A stretch of 64,000 bases of DNA from Tritrichomonas foetus (lineage: Eukaryota > Parabasalia > Tritrichomonadida > Tritrichomonadidae), in contig MLAK01000605.1 in NCBI GenBank assembly GCA_001839685.1, positions 8,371-72,370 on the forward strand, in the 5' to 3' direction. The notes beneath the pieces are model-generated. The model searched no databases. It saw nothing but the letters and a program-made list of their open reading frames with translations, and had not been told where the DNA came from. Each line of letters opens with the position of its first letter. Position 1 is the stretch's first letter. This document shows, piece after piece, positions 48,604 through 58,435 of the stretch. The position numbers and the translations under genes are program-made.

Positions 48604-49892
48604 TTTTATTGAAAACTTTTTCAATGAATAATGAATCCAACATTAATTGAAATAAAAATAATTGAATATAATTCCAATACATTTATCAAGTCCTGATCAG
48701 GAAATAATTAGAATTGTTCATATATATATATGGGACAAATTTGCACTTAGGATTTATTTGAATGTGAGGAAAATCATAACAATCGTATTCAATTAATCTT
48801 CCTAAATATCGCAAAAAGATATTTGGTATGTTTATTTGAAGAAATTATTGTGAATTGTATCGAAAATTTCAAAGAATTATTACTTCACATATTTTTGCCA
48901 ATATCTATGAAAATAATAGTGATTTACCATATTTAAAATAATATTAATTTATAAATGTATTATTTACATGTATATAAATATAATATATAAGAATAAACAT
49001 TTCAAATATCAAGATTTTTATAAAATTATTCTTTTGGAGATTTCAATAACCATATTGAATTGTTTAAATGATTATATGTAATAATGGAATGCAGCTAAAT
49101 CTTGACAAAAAAATATGTGTTGATCATCTACAACTTTTTACTTCTTTCAACAAATCTATTTTAAATCTAATTATATTTTAATTAACAGAAAACATAAAAG
49201 TAGATTCGATCAAAGGCAATTGGAGATGAATTATTTTTTGATATGTTTTTTTTTTTTTTGAAATACTTTATTTGAATACAAAGAAAATTATATTTACAAT
49301 AACTATCAAAAAGTTTGTTAATGAATTAACCTTTCTATTACGCCGTTGATTTCTAAAACCACCATTTCGTAAATATTTCCCTTCCTTTTTCAAAATTCTC
49401 ACCAATGTCAAATTATTCTATGATGTGATATTAGTGATATCACATATTAGAACAATATTTGTTAATCACATGCTACTTTTTTATCGTCTCAACATTATTT
49501 TATTTTTTGAATTATTTTACGTTTAAATTCAAATTTTTAACATCTCCAAACTATTGAAGTGAACTATCCGATATAATCTATTATTCTAAAATCACCGTTT
49601 CACTAAAGAATCTTTTTCATAATATTCTTTTGAGTTTCTCAACAGTAATTTTGAATAAAGAATTGTTAATCTTTTAACTCACCATCATCCCCTCAGATTC
49701 AGATTTACATTGGAAATGCTCCTTTTTCACGACCATATAAATTGTGAAAAAGTTTGATGTATTAACGGTGGTGGTTTTAGGTAAATTCTAGTCCACTTTT
49801 CGCCATTCAATTTCCGTTAACATTCCCACTTTTCGCCCGTTTTTTTCCTTTGAATTTTTGCTTAAAATACAAAATAGAATATCGAGAAAGCA
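48604..49892. other. Long AT-rich intergenic region
   Basis: About 1.3 kb with no credible frame, between the divergent AGC kinase and possible flagellar protein genes. TAACGG at about 49764 and CCGTTAAC near 49815 are possible Myb-type sites. Poly-T runs occur near 49250. Confidence 0.45.
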
Positions 49893-50825
49893 ATGACAAC
49901 ACGTGTATTACCAGAACCAAAAAGTTGGGCCGACCTACTGAAGCAGAAGGAATCAGAACGAAATCAGCCGCCACCAAAAGAATTTTACGTCAAAGAAAAA
50001 ATCACCGTCCACGAAGAAGGTGGAATTTTTCCAGACACCAGCGTTCTTCAGATGGACGAACCCAAAGAATTTGTTGACACATCGTTCTACGCAACCGACC
50101 AGCTTTTCCAAGAAGAAGAAGCCGATAAAAATCCGAGACCATTTAAGCCAAATCACGACCATGGAAATGAGCCGTTTATTTGGCCGACTAAAAACCGTTA
50201 TATCAGAGAAAAGGAAGATGCCGAAAAACTAAAAACACGACCACTTACAAAACGAGATCAAAAAAATCGAGATTTTGATTTAATCACAGGAGTACCATTT
50301 GAAAATGGTTTTAAAAATACAGTTAAACAACTTCTTGACCAAAAAGAGAAGTCGAATTCATTTCGAATGAGCCGAAATTTTGATCCAATATCAAATACAT
50401 TTCCAACTGCTGAGCTTGAAACAACTCGCCTCAATAAAGAAGCTCTCGAGTTCCAAGCAAACGTAACCAAGCATCTCGAAAAAATGCCGCCAACAATTCA
50501 AAGGGCAAACAATGGAACACTTAACATCATCACTGGCGAGTGCACAGATGAGCATTCACTTACAGCAATCAATGAATTCCCGAATTCAGACATCAATCGT
50601 GGAGTTCACAGATGGGCCCGCGAATCACAAATAGTGGAGACTAGAGAAATCCAACATCATAAAGAAGAAGAAAGAATTGGATGTCGTTACAATAATGGGA
50701 GAGAAAGAATGCTTCGTGATTTCAATATAATTAATGGAAATGCTGAACAACATTCTTTAGACGTTTCAGTGAAGCACAAACCATCAGTATGGCAATGGTG
50801 CCAAGCAGAAAGACTTGAAACATAA
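49893..50825 (+). CDS. Protein with repeated DFxxITG motifs, possibly flagellar
   Basis: A 310-residue protein from the ATG at 49893. It is charged and soluble. It contains three related motifs: RDFDLITGVPFENGF (near residue 125), GTLNIITGECTDEHS (near 215), and RDFNIINGNAEQHS (near 275). The last motif runs into a C-terminal aromatic patch (SVWQWCQAERLE). Similar short motifs occur in ciliary microtubule-inner proteins, but I cannot name a family, so that link is weak inference. The C-terminus has several His and Arg residues. The spacer upstream has two TAACGG words. Confidence 0.7.
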   Translation: MTTRVLPEPKSWADLLKQKESERNQPPPKEFYVKEKITVHEEGGIFPDTSVLQMDEPKEFVDTSFYATDQLFQEEEADKNPRPFKPNHDHGNEPFIWPTKNRYIREKEDAEKLKTRPLTKRDQKNRDFDLITGVPFENGFKNTVKQLLDQKEKSNSFRMSRNFDPISNTFPTAELETTRLNKEALEFQANVTKHLEKMPPTIQRANNGTLNIITGECTDEHSLTAINEFPNSDINRGVHRWARESQIVETREIQHHKEEERIGCRYNNGRERMLRDFNIINGNAEQHSLDVSVKHKPSVWQWCQAERLET

Positions 50826-51184
50826 TCTATCTTTATATATGTATTTGCAATTTGTTGTATTCTGTTTCAGACAATGTTTTTTTGTTTATATTGTTCGATC
50901 AATTTCAAATATAGCCGATTTTTATTTATTAAGCATTTGTTTCTTTATATATTCGAGTTTTTTATATAACTGAATGAATCACTTCTTTTTTTCTCGAACG
51001 AACACCATAAATAAACATGCATCATTTAATATTGAAAAGAATAACGGAAATATTATTTTCATTTTTCCCTTTAAAATTATGAGAAAATAATATTGATATT
51101 TATTATATTGATATAACTAAATGTACTCGATTGGAGACATTGAAAGAGAAAATATTCATTTTAGAAGATATTTATAATGATACA
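50826..51184. other. AT-rich spacer
   Basis: No supported feature; the 3' flank of the preceding gene. Confidence 0.4.
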
Positions 51185-51409
51185 ATGAACTTCACTGAAT
51201 CAGATATCGAGGAAGAACTGGTATTCTTTGAAGCATTATTCACTAAGTTCACCTATTCACAAATTTCAACACATTATGATGCTTATTATGATTATATTCA
51301 GATACTTGCTCAAATATCCTTGATTAGATCTTATATTAATAACTTAAATCAAAAAATTAAGACTATCCTTGCTTTTCTGGTATCCAATTGTAATTTAAAA
51401 TTTCAGTAA
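51131..51409 (+). pseudogene. Possible remnant of an ankyrin-family N-terminus
   Basis: The frame has no upstream ATG (it opens with TTG, and the first ATG is at 51185). The sequence LVFFEALFTKFTYSQISTHY followed by YIQILAQISLIRSYIN is helical. It resembles the region before the ankyrin repeats in the trichomonad DUF3447-like family, represented at 28587-30200. No ankyrin repeats follow. If real this is a truncated relic; it could also be chance. Confidence 0.25.
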
Positions 51410-51680
51410 AAATATTCTCATAAAAATTCGAATACCTTTTTTTCAGATGGAAAAAATTATCATCAATGTTCAAAAAAAATATATATTTCTCACTTCTCCA
51501 CTATGTTATTGTTTGACCAAATGCTTAATAATTTTTTTGATTTTTAAAATCATTTCTTTTTGTTAGTAAATATGTTGTCAACTCGGAATTTTTCTATTAT
51601 ATTTTAAATGAAAGAAAAATTTGAATTAATTTTGACTTTGATTCAAATAAGCACGACTTTTTCATATTAATTCACTTTCA
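51410..51680. other. AT-rich spacer with initiator
   Basis: The spacer before the secreted protein gene. TCACTTTC (51672-51679) is directly upstream of the ATG. Confidence 0.45.
51672..51679 (+). promoter_or_regulatory. Putative initiator of the secreted protein gene
   Basis: TCACTTTC ends one base before the ATG. It matches the trichomonad initiator and would give a leader of about nine bases. Confidence 0.5.
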
Positions 51681-52283
51681 ATGCAACCGTTTCTAATGTT
51701 GTTAGTTCTCTGTGTTCTTGGCTTGGCAAAGACCGATCTTTCTTCCATTGTTAAAAATGAGTTTCTTGGTGGATATATTAATGGTGCAATATATGGAGAT
51801 TATACACCACTAGTTTCTTTAATAGCTGCAGCTAATGAAGATGATTCAAGTGCTATTAACCCAACCAACTTGTATTTATACTATACTATGATGAACAATC
51901 TTGGAATAAATAACAAAAAATCACACAACTCAATCTTAAGGATGATGAATTCGATGAAAAAACTAGATGATACAAACACTAAGAGAGATTCTACAAATGA
52001 TGATGAATCTATTTCTAAAAAAGATCTTCAAAAAGTGATAAGAAAGGAAATCTTACGACTTTTTATGTTGCAATCAGTTCTCCCTCAGCATTCCAATAAA
52101 AAACAGAACATATTTCCAAATTTATTTGGCAAAACAGAAAACAATAAACATTTTAAGAATGCTTTTGGTAATAAACTAGATTTTTCTAGACCAAAATCCA
52201 AATATGAGAGTAGACCATTTATCCGAGATTTGAATGCTGCTGCTGATTCAGCAAACGAGGAATACAACGATTATTATCAATAA
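51681..52283 (+). CDS. Small secreted protein, function unknown
   Basis: A 200-residue protein. The N-terminus (MQPFLMLLVLCVLGLAKTDL) is a clear signal peptide, with likely cleavage after the Ala of GLA. The mature part starts with hydrophobic and Gly/Tyr-rich sequence (GGYINGAIYGDYTPLVSLIA) and continues helical and Met-rich. It ends basic and Asn-rich, with the acidic terminus DSANEEYNDYYQ. There is one Cys, in the signal peptide, and no membrane span. No family was recognised. The start has a TCACTTTC initiator directly upstream and the stop is TAAA. Confidence 0.75.
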   Translation: MQPFLMLLVLCVLGLAKTDLSSIVKNEFLGGYINGAIYGDYTPLVSLIAAANEDDSSAINPTNLYLYYTMMNNLGINNKKSHNSILRMMNSMKKLDDTNTKRDSTNDDESISKKDLQKVIRKEILRLFMLQSVLPQHSNKKQNIFPNLFGKTENNKHFKNAFGNKLDFSRPKSKYESRPFIRDLNAAADSANEEYNDYYQ

Positions 52284-52543
52284 AAATCTAATTTTTTAAA
52301 TTATTACTTTAATCAAGTCTATTAAAAAGCTTTTCTGAAAGATCAAAATAAGATGATTCCAATTTTAGTTAATATTAATTAATCACTAAATGGTGACCAA
52401 TATTGTTCTCATTTAGTATGTAATATACTTATATTACAATCTTTTTCTTCAATGAACTGTATTGAGTAGAAATTTTTATCGTCAAGGTAAGAATTCACCT
52501 TTTTTGGCAGCTTCAGATTTGGACGATTAAAAAGCATTTAAAG
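52284..52543. other. AT-rich spacer
   Basis: The spacer before the TKL kinase gene. No coding frame is supported. Confidence 0.4.
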
Positions 52544-52564
52544 TCATTCTATCGTTCAACGATA
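52544..52564 (+). promoter_or_regulatory. Initiator and palindromic Myb-like site before the TKL kinase
   Basis: TCATTCTA starts at 52544, 25 bases before the ATG. It runs into the perfect palindrome TATCGTTCAACGATA at 52550-52564. TAACGATA and TATCGT-type words are the Myb recognition elements described at the T. vaginalis ap65-1 promoter. Here AACGATA and TATCGTT form both arms in the short 5' UTR. The link is inference from that precedent. Confidence 0.45.
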
Positions 52565-52568
52565 AGAT

Positions 52569-55100
52569 ATGAATACATCCCTAAAATCATGTCTTCCTGA
52601 TCTGGAGCGATTACTTAATGAACTTGAGCAACTTGCTAGCCAAGCAGCAGTGCATAAAAAAAAGTTTGAGTTTGCTGTAAATCAATTTCGTAGATTTCTT
52701 GTTGCTTTTTCAGCTTCAGATTGTTTAGACTCAAGCACGCCTGAACAAAATGAAGCTATTAGAAATTTGAGTGGTTGCTTAAGAGAGCTTCATCAAATTC
52801 TATGTCATCATCAAATTCAATGCTGGGCTCACCCAACTCTAGAAAATCCTACTAATACTGTTCCATCACTTCTCACAAGCCTAGCTGCACGTATGAAACA
52901 TGAGACAGAAGTTTTGGACCATCAGGCATCTCTGAACTTTGATCCTGATGCGCCACAGTGGCTTCAATATCACCTCCTTGATCTTAAAGGAATAGCAGCA
53001 TCATTTAAACAATATCTTAAAAGACCTAAACCAGCCGATCCAGTTGTTCCTTTAATGACAGAAAGATTGAAATCTGTTGACAGTTTTTTGAAAAATTATG
53101 AAAATGAACCTGTTGCCCCATTTATTCGAGTTTTTTCACCAATTCCTATCAATTACCAAACTTGGAGAGTTAATCATTCTGATTTTATTGAAATAAATGA
53201 AGTTGGAAGTGGAGTTTCAGCAAATGTTTTTTACGGAACTGACAAAAGAACAGGAAACGAAGTTGCAATCAAAAAACTTAAATTTAAGAAACTTACTGGT
53301 GGTAAACTTATGGCTTTTCAAAGAGAAGCTTCTATATTAGCTACTGCTGATCATCCAACACTTCTTAAATTTGTTGGTGCGACTGATACTCCACCATTTT
53401 GTATTGTAACTGAGTGGATGGCTGGTGGATCTTTGTATCATGAAATTCACAAGTATCATCGAATGAATGCAACAAAATTATCAATTTGTGCATTTGATAT
53501 TGCACGAGGAATGCAATTTCTTCATTCTAGACATATAATTCATCGTGATATGAAATCATTAAATGTTCTTTTAGATGCAGATGGATTTGCACGAATTTGT
53601 GATTTTGGATTTTCTCGAAATTCTGATGAAGATGAACCAATGACACAAAATATTGGAACACCTCATTGGATGGCACCTGAATTGCTATCAGCCACATCAA
53701 ATTATAACTCTAAAATCGATGTTTATGCTTATGGGATAGTCTTATGGGAAATAATTAGTCATAAACTTCCTTTTTCTGGACTTTCACCAACACAAATTGT
53801 TGCACAGGTTCTTATGAATGATATCAGACCTGCAATTCCAGAAAATGTGAATCAACCACTTCGTCAATTAATTACTGATTGTTGGGCAAAAGATCCCAAT
53901 GATCGTCCAACTTTTGATGAAATTGTACGAAGGTTTGTTAAAGATAGAATTATGTTAAATGGTGCTGATGAAAGTATTTTCTTGCACTATATTGAAGATA
54001 AAATTGGATCTTTATATTCATCACAAAAATTGGAATCTCAATTAGAAAAAGCAAAGGATGATACTGAAAATGCTTTAGTGGAATTATGTGATACAATTGA
54101 ACGTGATGGATTTCAACAACAAACTAATGTTTATAATCAAACCAATGATATTGTTAGTAGATGTTGGGATGTTGTCGAAAATAGTGTAAACTCAGCTAAA
54201 CCATCAACAGTTGGACGTGCAGCTTCTTTGTTTTTAGACACACCGTTTAAATCTAAAGCAGCATCTTTATTAAGAAAACTTCCAGTTAATTCAGTCCCAC
54301 AAAAGTCAATGATTAGTGCAATAGAACTCATTCCAACAGGTTCAGAAGATTTTGATAGAGATATTATAGTTGCTGCATGCAAAAACAATGCTGCTGATTT
54401 TGCTGCAGTTTACGCACTTTTGCCAAGTCATGTAAAACTCGCATTAGAAGTTGTTGCACAACATGGTGCAGATGTTACACTTCGCGCAGCAGTTGGTGAC
54501 AGATGTGTTCAATGTCTTGGCTCATCTGATGATTCACTAGTTTGTGCCGCTTTAAGATGCCTCATTGGAATTGGTGAAACACGTCGTGTTACTTTTCCAC
54601 TTGTTAAGAAATTGATCGAACGATCAGAAAAAATTAGAAATTGTGCCATAATCGTTGCTGCTGATATTGCTGAATCAGGAATCGATGTACCAGCTGATAT
54701 TATAGATACAGTTACAAACCAATACAGGAAATATCATATAAATGACTGTCAGAAAGAAAAGCAAATTGAAGCAGAAAATAAAACTGATCTTGAAAAAGAA
54801 AATCAAAATGGAGATGGAAGTGTGGATGAAGATCAAAATAATCAACAAATTGATCAATTCGCTTCACTTTTCCTTGTTTCAGCATGTACAACACCGCAAA
54901 GTGCAATTAGAATCGTGAATCGAATTGCTTTTGAAAATACATTTGATGATGAAACAACCCTTAAAATTCTTCTTGCTTCAGCAAAACATATTGAACTTTA
55001 TCCAGCTGTTAATATTGCTTTATCAAGAAACAACCTTGAATCAATAAGTGGGAAATATGGTGAACAAATTGCACACTTAGCAAAACTTGTTGAACCATAA
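52569..55100 (+). CDS. TKL-type protein kinase with ARM/HEAT-like C-terminus
   Basis: An 843-residue protein from the ATG at 52569. Residues 1-200 form a helical N-terminal region found in trichomonad TKL kinases (LERLLNELEQLASQAAVHKK, HLLDLKGIAASFKQYL). The kinase domain lies at about 203-460 with intact motifs: GSGVSANVFYG, AIKKLKF, HRDMKSLNVLL, DFGFSR, GTPHWMAPEL and DVYAYGIVLWEI. The tail from 460 to 843 has helical pairs (LKLALEVVAQHGADVTLRAA, LVCAALRCLIGIGETRRVTF, IRNCAIIVAADIAESGIDVP) that look like ARM/HEAT repeats, with an acidic Gln/Asn-rich linker near 750. It is likely an active Ser/Thr kinase docked through the solenoid. The stop lies in TAAA. Confidence 0.93.
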   Translation: MNTSLKSCLPDLERLLNELEQLASQAAVHKKKFEFAVNQFRRFLVAFSASDCLDSSTPEQNEAIRNLSGCLRELHQILCHHQIQCWAHPTLENPTNTVPSLLTSLAARMKHETEVLDHQASLNFDPDAPQWLQYHLLDLKGIAASFKQYLKRPKPADPVVPLMTERLKSVDSFLKNYENEPVAPFIRVFSPIPINYQTWRVNHSDFIEINEVGSGVSANVFYGTDKRTGNEVAIKKLKFKKLTGGKLMAFQREASILATADHPTLLKFVGATDTPPFCIVTEWMAGGSLYHEIHKYHRMNATKLSICAFDIARGMQFLHSRHIIHRDMKSLNVLLDADGFARICDFGFSRNSDEDEPMTQNIGTPHWMAPELLSATSNYNSKIDVYAYGIVLWEIISHKLPFSGLSPTQIVAQVLMNDIRPAIPENVNQPLRQLITDCWAKDPNDRPTFDEIVRRFVKDRIMLNGADESIFLHYIEDKIGSLYSSQKLESQLEKAKDDTENALVELCDTIERDGFQQQTNVYNQTNDIVSRCWDVVENSVNSAKPSTVGRAASLFLDTPFKSKAASLLRKLPVNSVPQKSMISAIELIPTGSEDFDRDIIVAACKNNAADFAAVYALLPSHVKLALEVVAQHGADVTLRAAVGDRCVQCLGSSDDSLVCAALRCLIGIGETRRVTFPLVKKLIERSEKIRNCAIIVAADIAESGIDVPADIIDTVTNQYRKYHINDCQKEKQIEAENKTDLEKENQNGDGSVDEDQNNQQIDQFASLFLVSACTTPQSAIRIVNRIAFENTFDDETTLKILLASAKHIELYPAVNIALSRNNLESISGKYGEQIAHLAKLVEP

Positions 55101-55337
55101 AAACAATTTTTGTATTCTAATTTTGTATAAAATATGTTTTCAGACATTATATTTTCTTTTACTTTCTCTCTTTCTTTCTAAATCTTTATTTACACATAAA
55201 AAAGAATTCTAGAGAATCTCTCGGTTGAATATATACATAAAATCAAAGATTAAAATGAAAGAAATTTATTGATAGTATCATTTAATGATCAAAACAAATC
55301 AAACAAAAATTTTCGTAATAGTTTCTCATGAATGAAA

Positions 55338-56072
55338 TTAACCAACCATTGCATACTCATCTTCAAGCATATCTTTAATACTTTTTCTTGATGGTGATCT
55401 TCTAGAAGAACTTAATTCATCTTCATCGACTTCAACAGATTCAACAATTGCTTGTGGTGCATATCCAATTTTAACTCGGTCGATTTTGGTTTTTTGTTTG
55501 TTTCTTTTTGGCTCGGTTAGATACGGGGAGACCAAACTAGAGCTTGTTGATCTTGTTGAACTTGCAGCAGAGCTTGGTCTTGAACCAGTGAATTTATTAT
55601 TATTTGAAGCGGACGATAAGCTTGTCAATTTAGACGTTTCACTTGTCATTAAATCAGAAACAGATGAATCCTCTTTATAATCAAGATTATACAAATATTT
55701 GTTTCTATTTGCCTGTGGAGTATAAACAGGTGGTCTATTATAATTATTTGATCTTGGAAGTGGATCAGCAAAAATATCAATTTCGTGAGGTGATGTGATA
55801 TTTGAATCGTGAACAATTCGACGAGTTTGCTGAGATTGAGGGCGAGACAAATCGCGGACTTTACGTGCATTATTGTCATATTCACGTTTCAGGCTTCGAC
55901 GATATTTGGCATTGTTGTTTGCTGCGACAAGTAATCTTCGTGGCGTATCTGGCTGTGTCGTATTAATTGTTGCCCTTGCGCGAACAACAGCAGTAACATG
56001 GCGGGAATATGCGCGTTCTTTTTCTTTGAGATCGAGGAGACGGGATGCGACAGGCTTCTCACGAACAGACAT
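55338..56072 (-). CDS. Basic low-complexity protein, function unknown
   Basis: 244 residues from the ATG at 56072 (MSVREKPVASRLL); the frame opens earlier at a TTG. The N-terminal half is strongly basic and Arg-rich with possible helical segments (LLDLKEKERAYSRHVTAVVR, LVAANNNAKYRRSLKREYDN). The middle has Pro/Asn-rich sequence. The next part is Ser/Thr-rich (TSETSKLTSLSSASNNNKFT), and the C-terminus has IKDMLEDEYAMVG with an upstream RRSPSRKS patch. No family was recognised. It could be an RNA- or microtubule-binding protein, which is inference from charge only. It is convergent with the TKL kinase gene. Confidence 0.65.
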   Translation of the reverse strand: MSVREKPVASRLLDLKEKERAYSRHVTAVVRARATINTTQPDTPRRLLVAANNNAKYRRSLKREYDNNARKVRDLSRPQSQQTRRIVHDSNITSPHEIDIFADPLPRSNNYNRPPVYTPQANRNKYLYNLDYKEDSSVSDLMTSETSKLTSLSSASNNNKFTGSRPSSAASSTRSTSSSLVSPYLTEPKRNKQKTKIDRVKIGYAPQAIVESVEVDEDELSSSRRSPSRKSIKDMLEDEYAMVG

Positions 56073-57322
56073 TTTATCCAAAATTTTAATATCAATTTCC
56101 GATACATTGAAAAAGTGGAAATTTTAATGATGTTTGAAAAATTCAATAAATCTCGTTTTTAGATATTCAAATAAATTCAGAATAAATGACCTAGCATACA
56201 AACTTTTTCTTATACAAATACCATTGACCACAAAAAACTCGTTATGATTGTGCCTTAGAATAACTAACCAAATAAAATCTCAAATTGTTTTTCACTTTGA
56301 GGAAATCATCACACACATCACATGTTATCTCCAGAAAACTAGTTATTATAAAGTTGTGAATTAGTGAACAATAATATTTTTTATCATTGATTCAGTTAAT
56401 TTTATTGGTTTATAAAACCATTGGTATTTTTTTTTATCACATCATCACCGATTCCATTAAAAAATTCTTCAAACTCAATTCTAGTTGGATGGTTTGATTG
56501 AATATGATTGCTTTTCAATTATATAAAATAATTTATTTTCTCAAAGCGACCAATAAATTCTTGTATAATCAAATTTAATTTATTGAACAATATTACTCTT
56601 TCTTTTCATCATCCATAATATGAGCCATAATTTAATAAAGATAACGAATAGACATCAATGAATTTTCTTTTTGTTTTACATTATTGTTCGAGTATATAAA
56701 AATAAAACAGCTTCCTTCAAACACAATTGGTAAAGTAGTTATAGAATCACTAACTGAAGAAAAGCAAAAAGAAATTACACTGGAATGTTGTCAAAAATTT
56801 CTCTGAAAAGTACAAAGCATTTTGCATATCATTCAGAATCACTGATGATATAATAATCAGGAGGGAAAGCTTCACAGAGTAAAGCAAATGCTTCTATAGA
56901 GAATATCTTTTTTCATAATGATTTGATTTTTCGGCATTTAGAAAAATTAGTTCGGAAATCAAAGATTTTGGAATTCTTTAGAGGCTTTATTCAACAATCA
57001 TTCAGACCAAATTTTTTATGCTTTTTTTCTATTGATCAATGAACGATGATATCAAGATAAAAAAAGAAGAAAACGAATTTTCAAAAAGAAGAAAAGGAAT
57101 TTTATAACATTTATATAAAACAAACAAATAAACAAATAAAAAACACGAAGCTTGATAATATAAGTAAAATTATAGGTTTTTTTCCCTATTTTTGTCCTTC
57201 AGCACACCTTTTTTTTTACATCATGAATGAACTTTATAGTTATCTGTAACATTTTAATATTTTCAATATGTAACCCAATTTTAACTTTCTTCCTTTCGGT
57301 AGAAAATTAATTTAAATTAATT
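56073..57322. other. Long AT-rich intergenic region
   Basis: About 1.25 kb between two minus-strand genes. I see no frame above background and no repeat. Confidence 0.4.
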
Positions 57323-58435
57323 TTAATATCTGTGGTCATCATTCCAAAACTTGTTTGCAAGTCTGAGGAGCTCCTTCACATCATTAATTTCAGTCCTTTG
57401 TAAAATTGTCAAAGTGCGCGCGTAGTTCTGAGGTAGAAGGCTTCCTTCAATCATTGCAATATTTGCTGTACCAATATAGTATCCAAAATCGAGCATGTCG
57501 TTGAAATGACCAAAGAGTGCGTCCCAAATCAAAACAAGATTTGGCATTAAGTGGTTTTGCGCAAAAAGAAGGTTTAGCCACTTAAATCCAAAACAAAGTG
57601 GGTCAATTCCTAAATCAGTTATTATTTTGTAAGCTTTTGGAACATGCCGTTTGATGTAGAACATGAAAGTGTCCATTCTTTCATGAATAAGTGAGAGTTT
57701 ATCTTGCATTGTAAAAAGGTCACTAATTTGTGTACAAGAAAAAATGTTTTGAAAAATGTAAAATGAAAAGGCCTCAACTTCAAGCCAATCATTACCGAAA
57801 TACATAAGTGATGATGACATCACATAATATATTACACAGATCAATTCATTAAAGCCTTGTAAATATAAAAGTGATTGATTCATTTTGGAAAAAATGTATA
57901 AAATGCGTTCAATACGACGCATGTGAAAATGAAAGGGAAGTAATGGATCTTTCGGAATTTTTGAGTCTTCAACCGAATGATCTGGTGATGGAAGAAATAT
58001 GATATGATGAACAGTGCGAACAATGTCTGCGTGAATGAGGACCATCCTTTCGTTATCTTCGTTACTGTCAAATCCGAATTTATATGAATTTGTTGTATTT
58101 GGAAAAACTTTTTCGATATAATTTTCGACATGAAACATTTTGGTGAAATTTTGATAGGAAGCGACCATTTTCCCTCTGTATTGGTTCCAGTTCCCTGGCC
58201 GGCTTGGAAAAACGCCTGATAAAACCAGCCAGGCTATGCATCGATCTTCGGGCGGACAATCATCGAGTCCTTTTATGCAGATTTTTCGAATTGCTTCAAC
58301 ATCAACAGGCGTTTTATCGGAATCCGTAATTGTTAGTGGTAGAATCTTAAAAGAAAGAGAGGCGTTTTTCATTTTGGCGAGAATTTTTCTTTGACGGCAA
58401 ATTTGGTATTTCAATTTATAAATAGCCTGTCGCAT
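57323..58435 (-). CDS. TBC-domain Rab GTPase-activating protein (TBC1D13-like)
   Basis: A 370-residue protein from the ATG at 58435. The TBC domain spans about 45-350. Both catalytic fingers are present: IHADIVR with Arg-140 (IxxDxxR), and YLQGFNEL with Gln-193 (YxQG). Supporting blocks are LDDCPPEDRCIAWLVLSGVF, FHMRRIERILYIFSKMNQSL, and GFKWLNLLFAQNHLM plus WDALFGHF. Its small size and lack of accessory domains resemble TBC1D13. The enzyme should accelerate GTP hydrolysis on a Rab. The Rab at 22608-23189 lacks its own Gln, and TBC proteins supply a Gln in trans. Any link between the two is speculation. A MKNASLSF start 22 codons downstream is an alternative. Confidence 0.95.
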   Translation of the reverse strand: MRQAIYKLKYQICRQRKILAKMKNASLSFKILPLTITDSDKTPVDVEAIRKICIKGLDDCPPEDRCIAWLVLSGVFPSRPGNWNQYRGKMVASYQNFTKMFHVENYIEKVFPNTTNSYKFGFDSNEDNERMVLIHADIVRTVHHIIFLPSPDHSVEDSKIPKDPLLPFHFHMRRIERILYIFSKMNQSLLYLQGFNELICVIYYVMSSSLMYFGNDWLEVEAFSFYIFQNIFSCTQISDLFTMQDKLSLIHERMDTFMFYIKRHVPKAYKIITDLGIDPLCFGFKWLNLLFAQNHLMPNLVLIWDALFGHFNDMLDFGYYIGTANIAMIEGSLLPQNYARTLTILQRTEINDVKELLRLANKFWNDDHRY

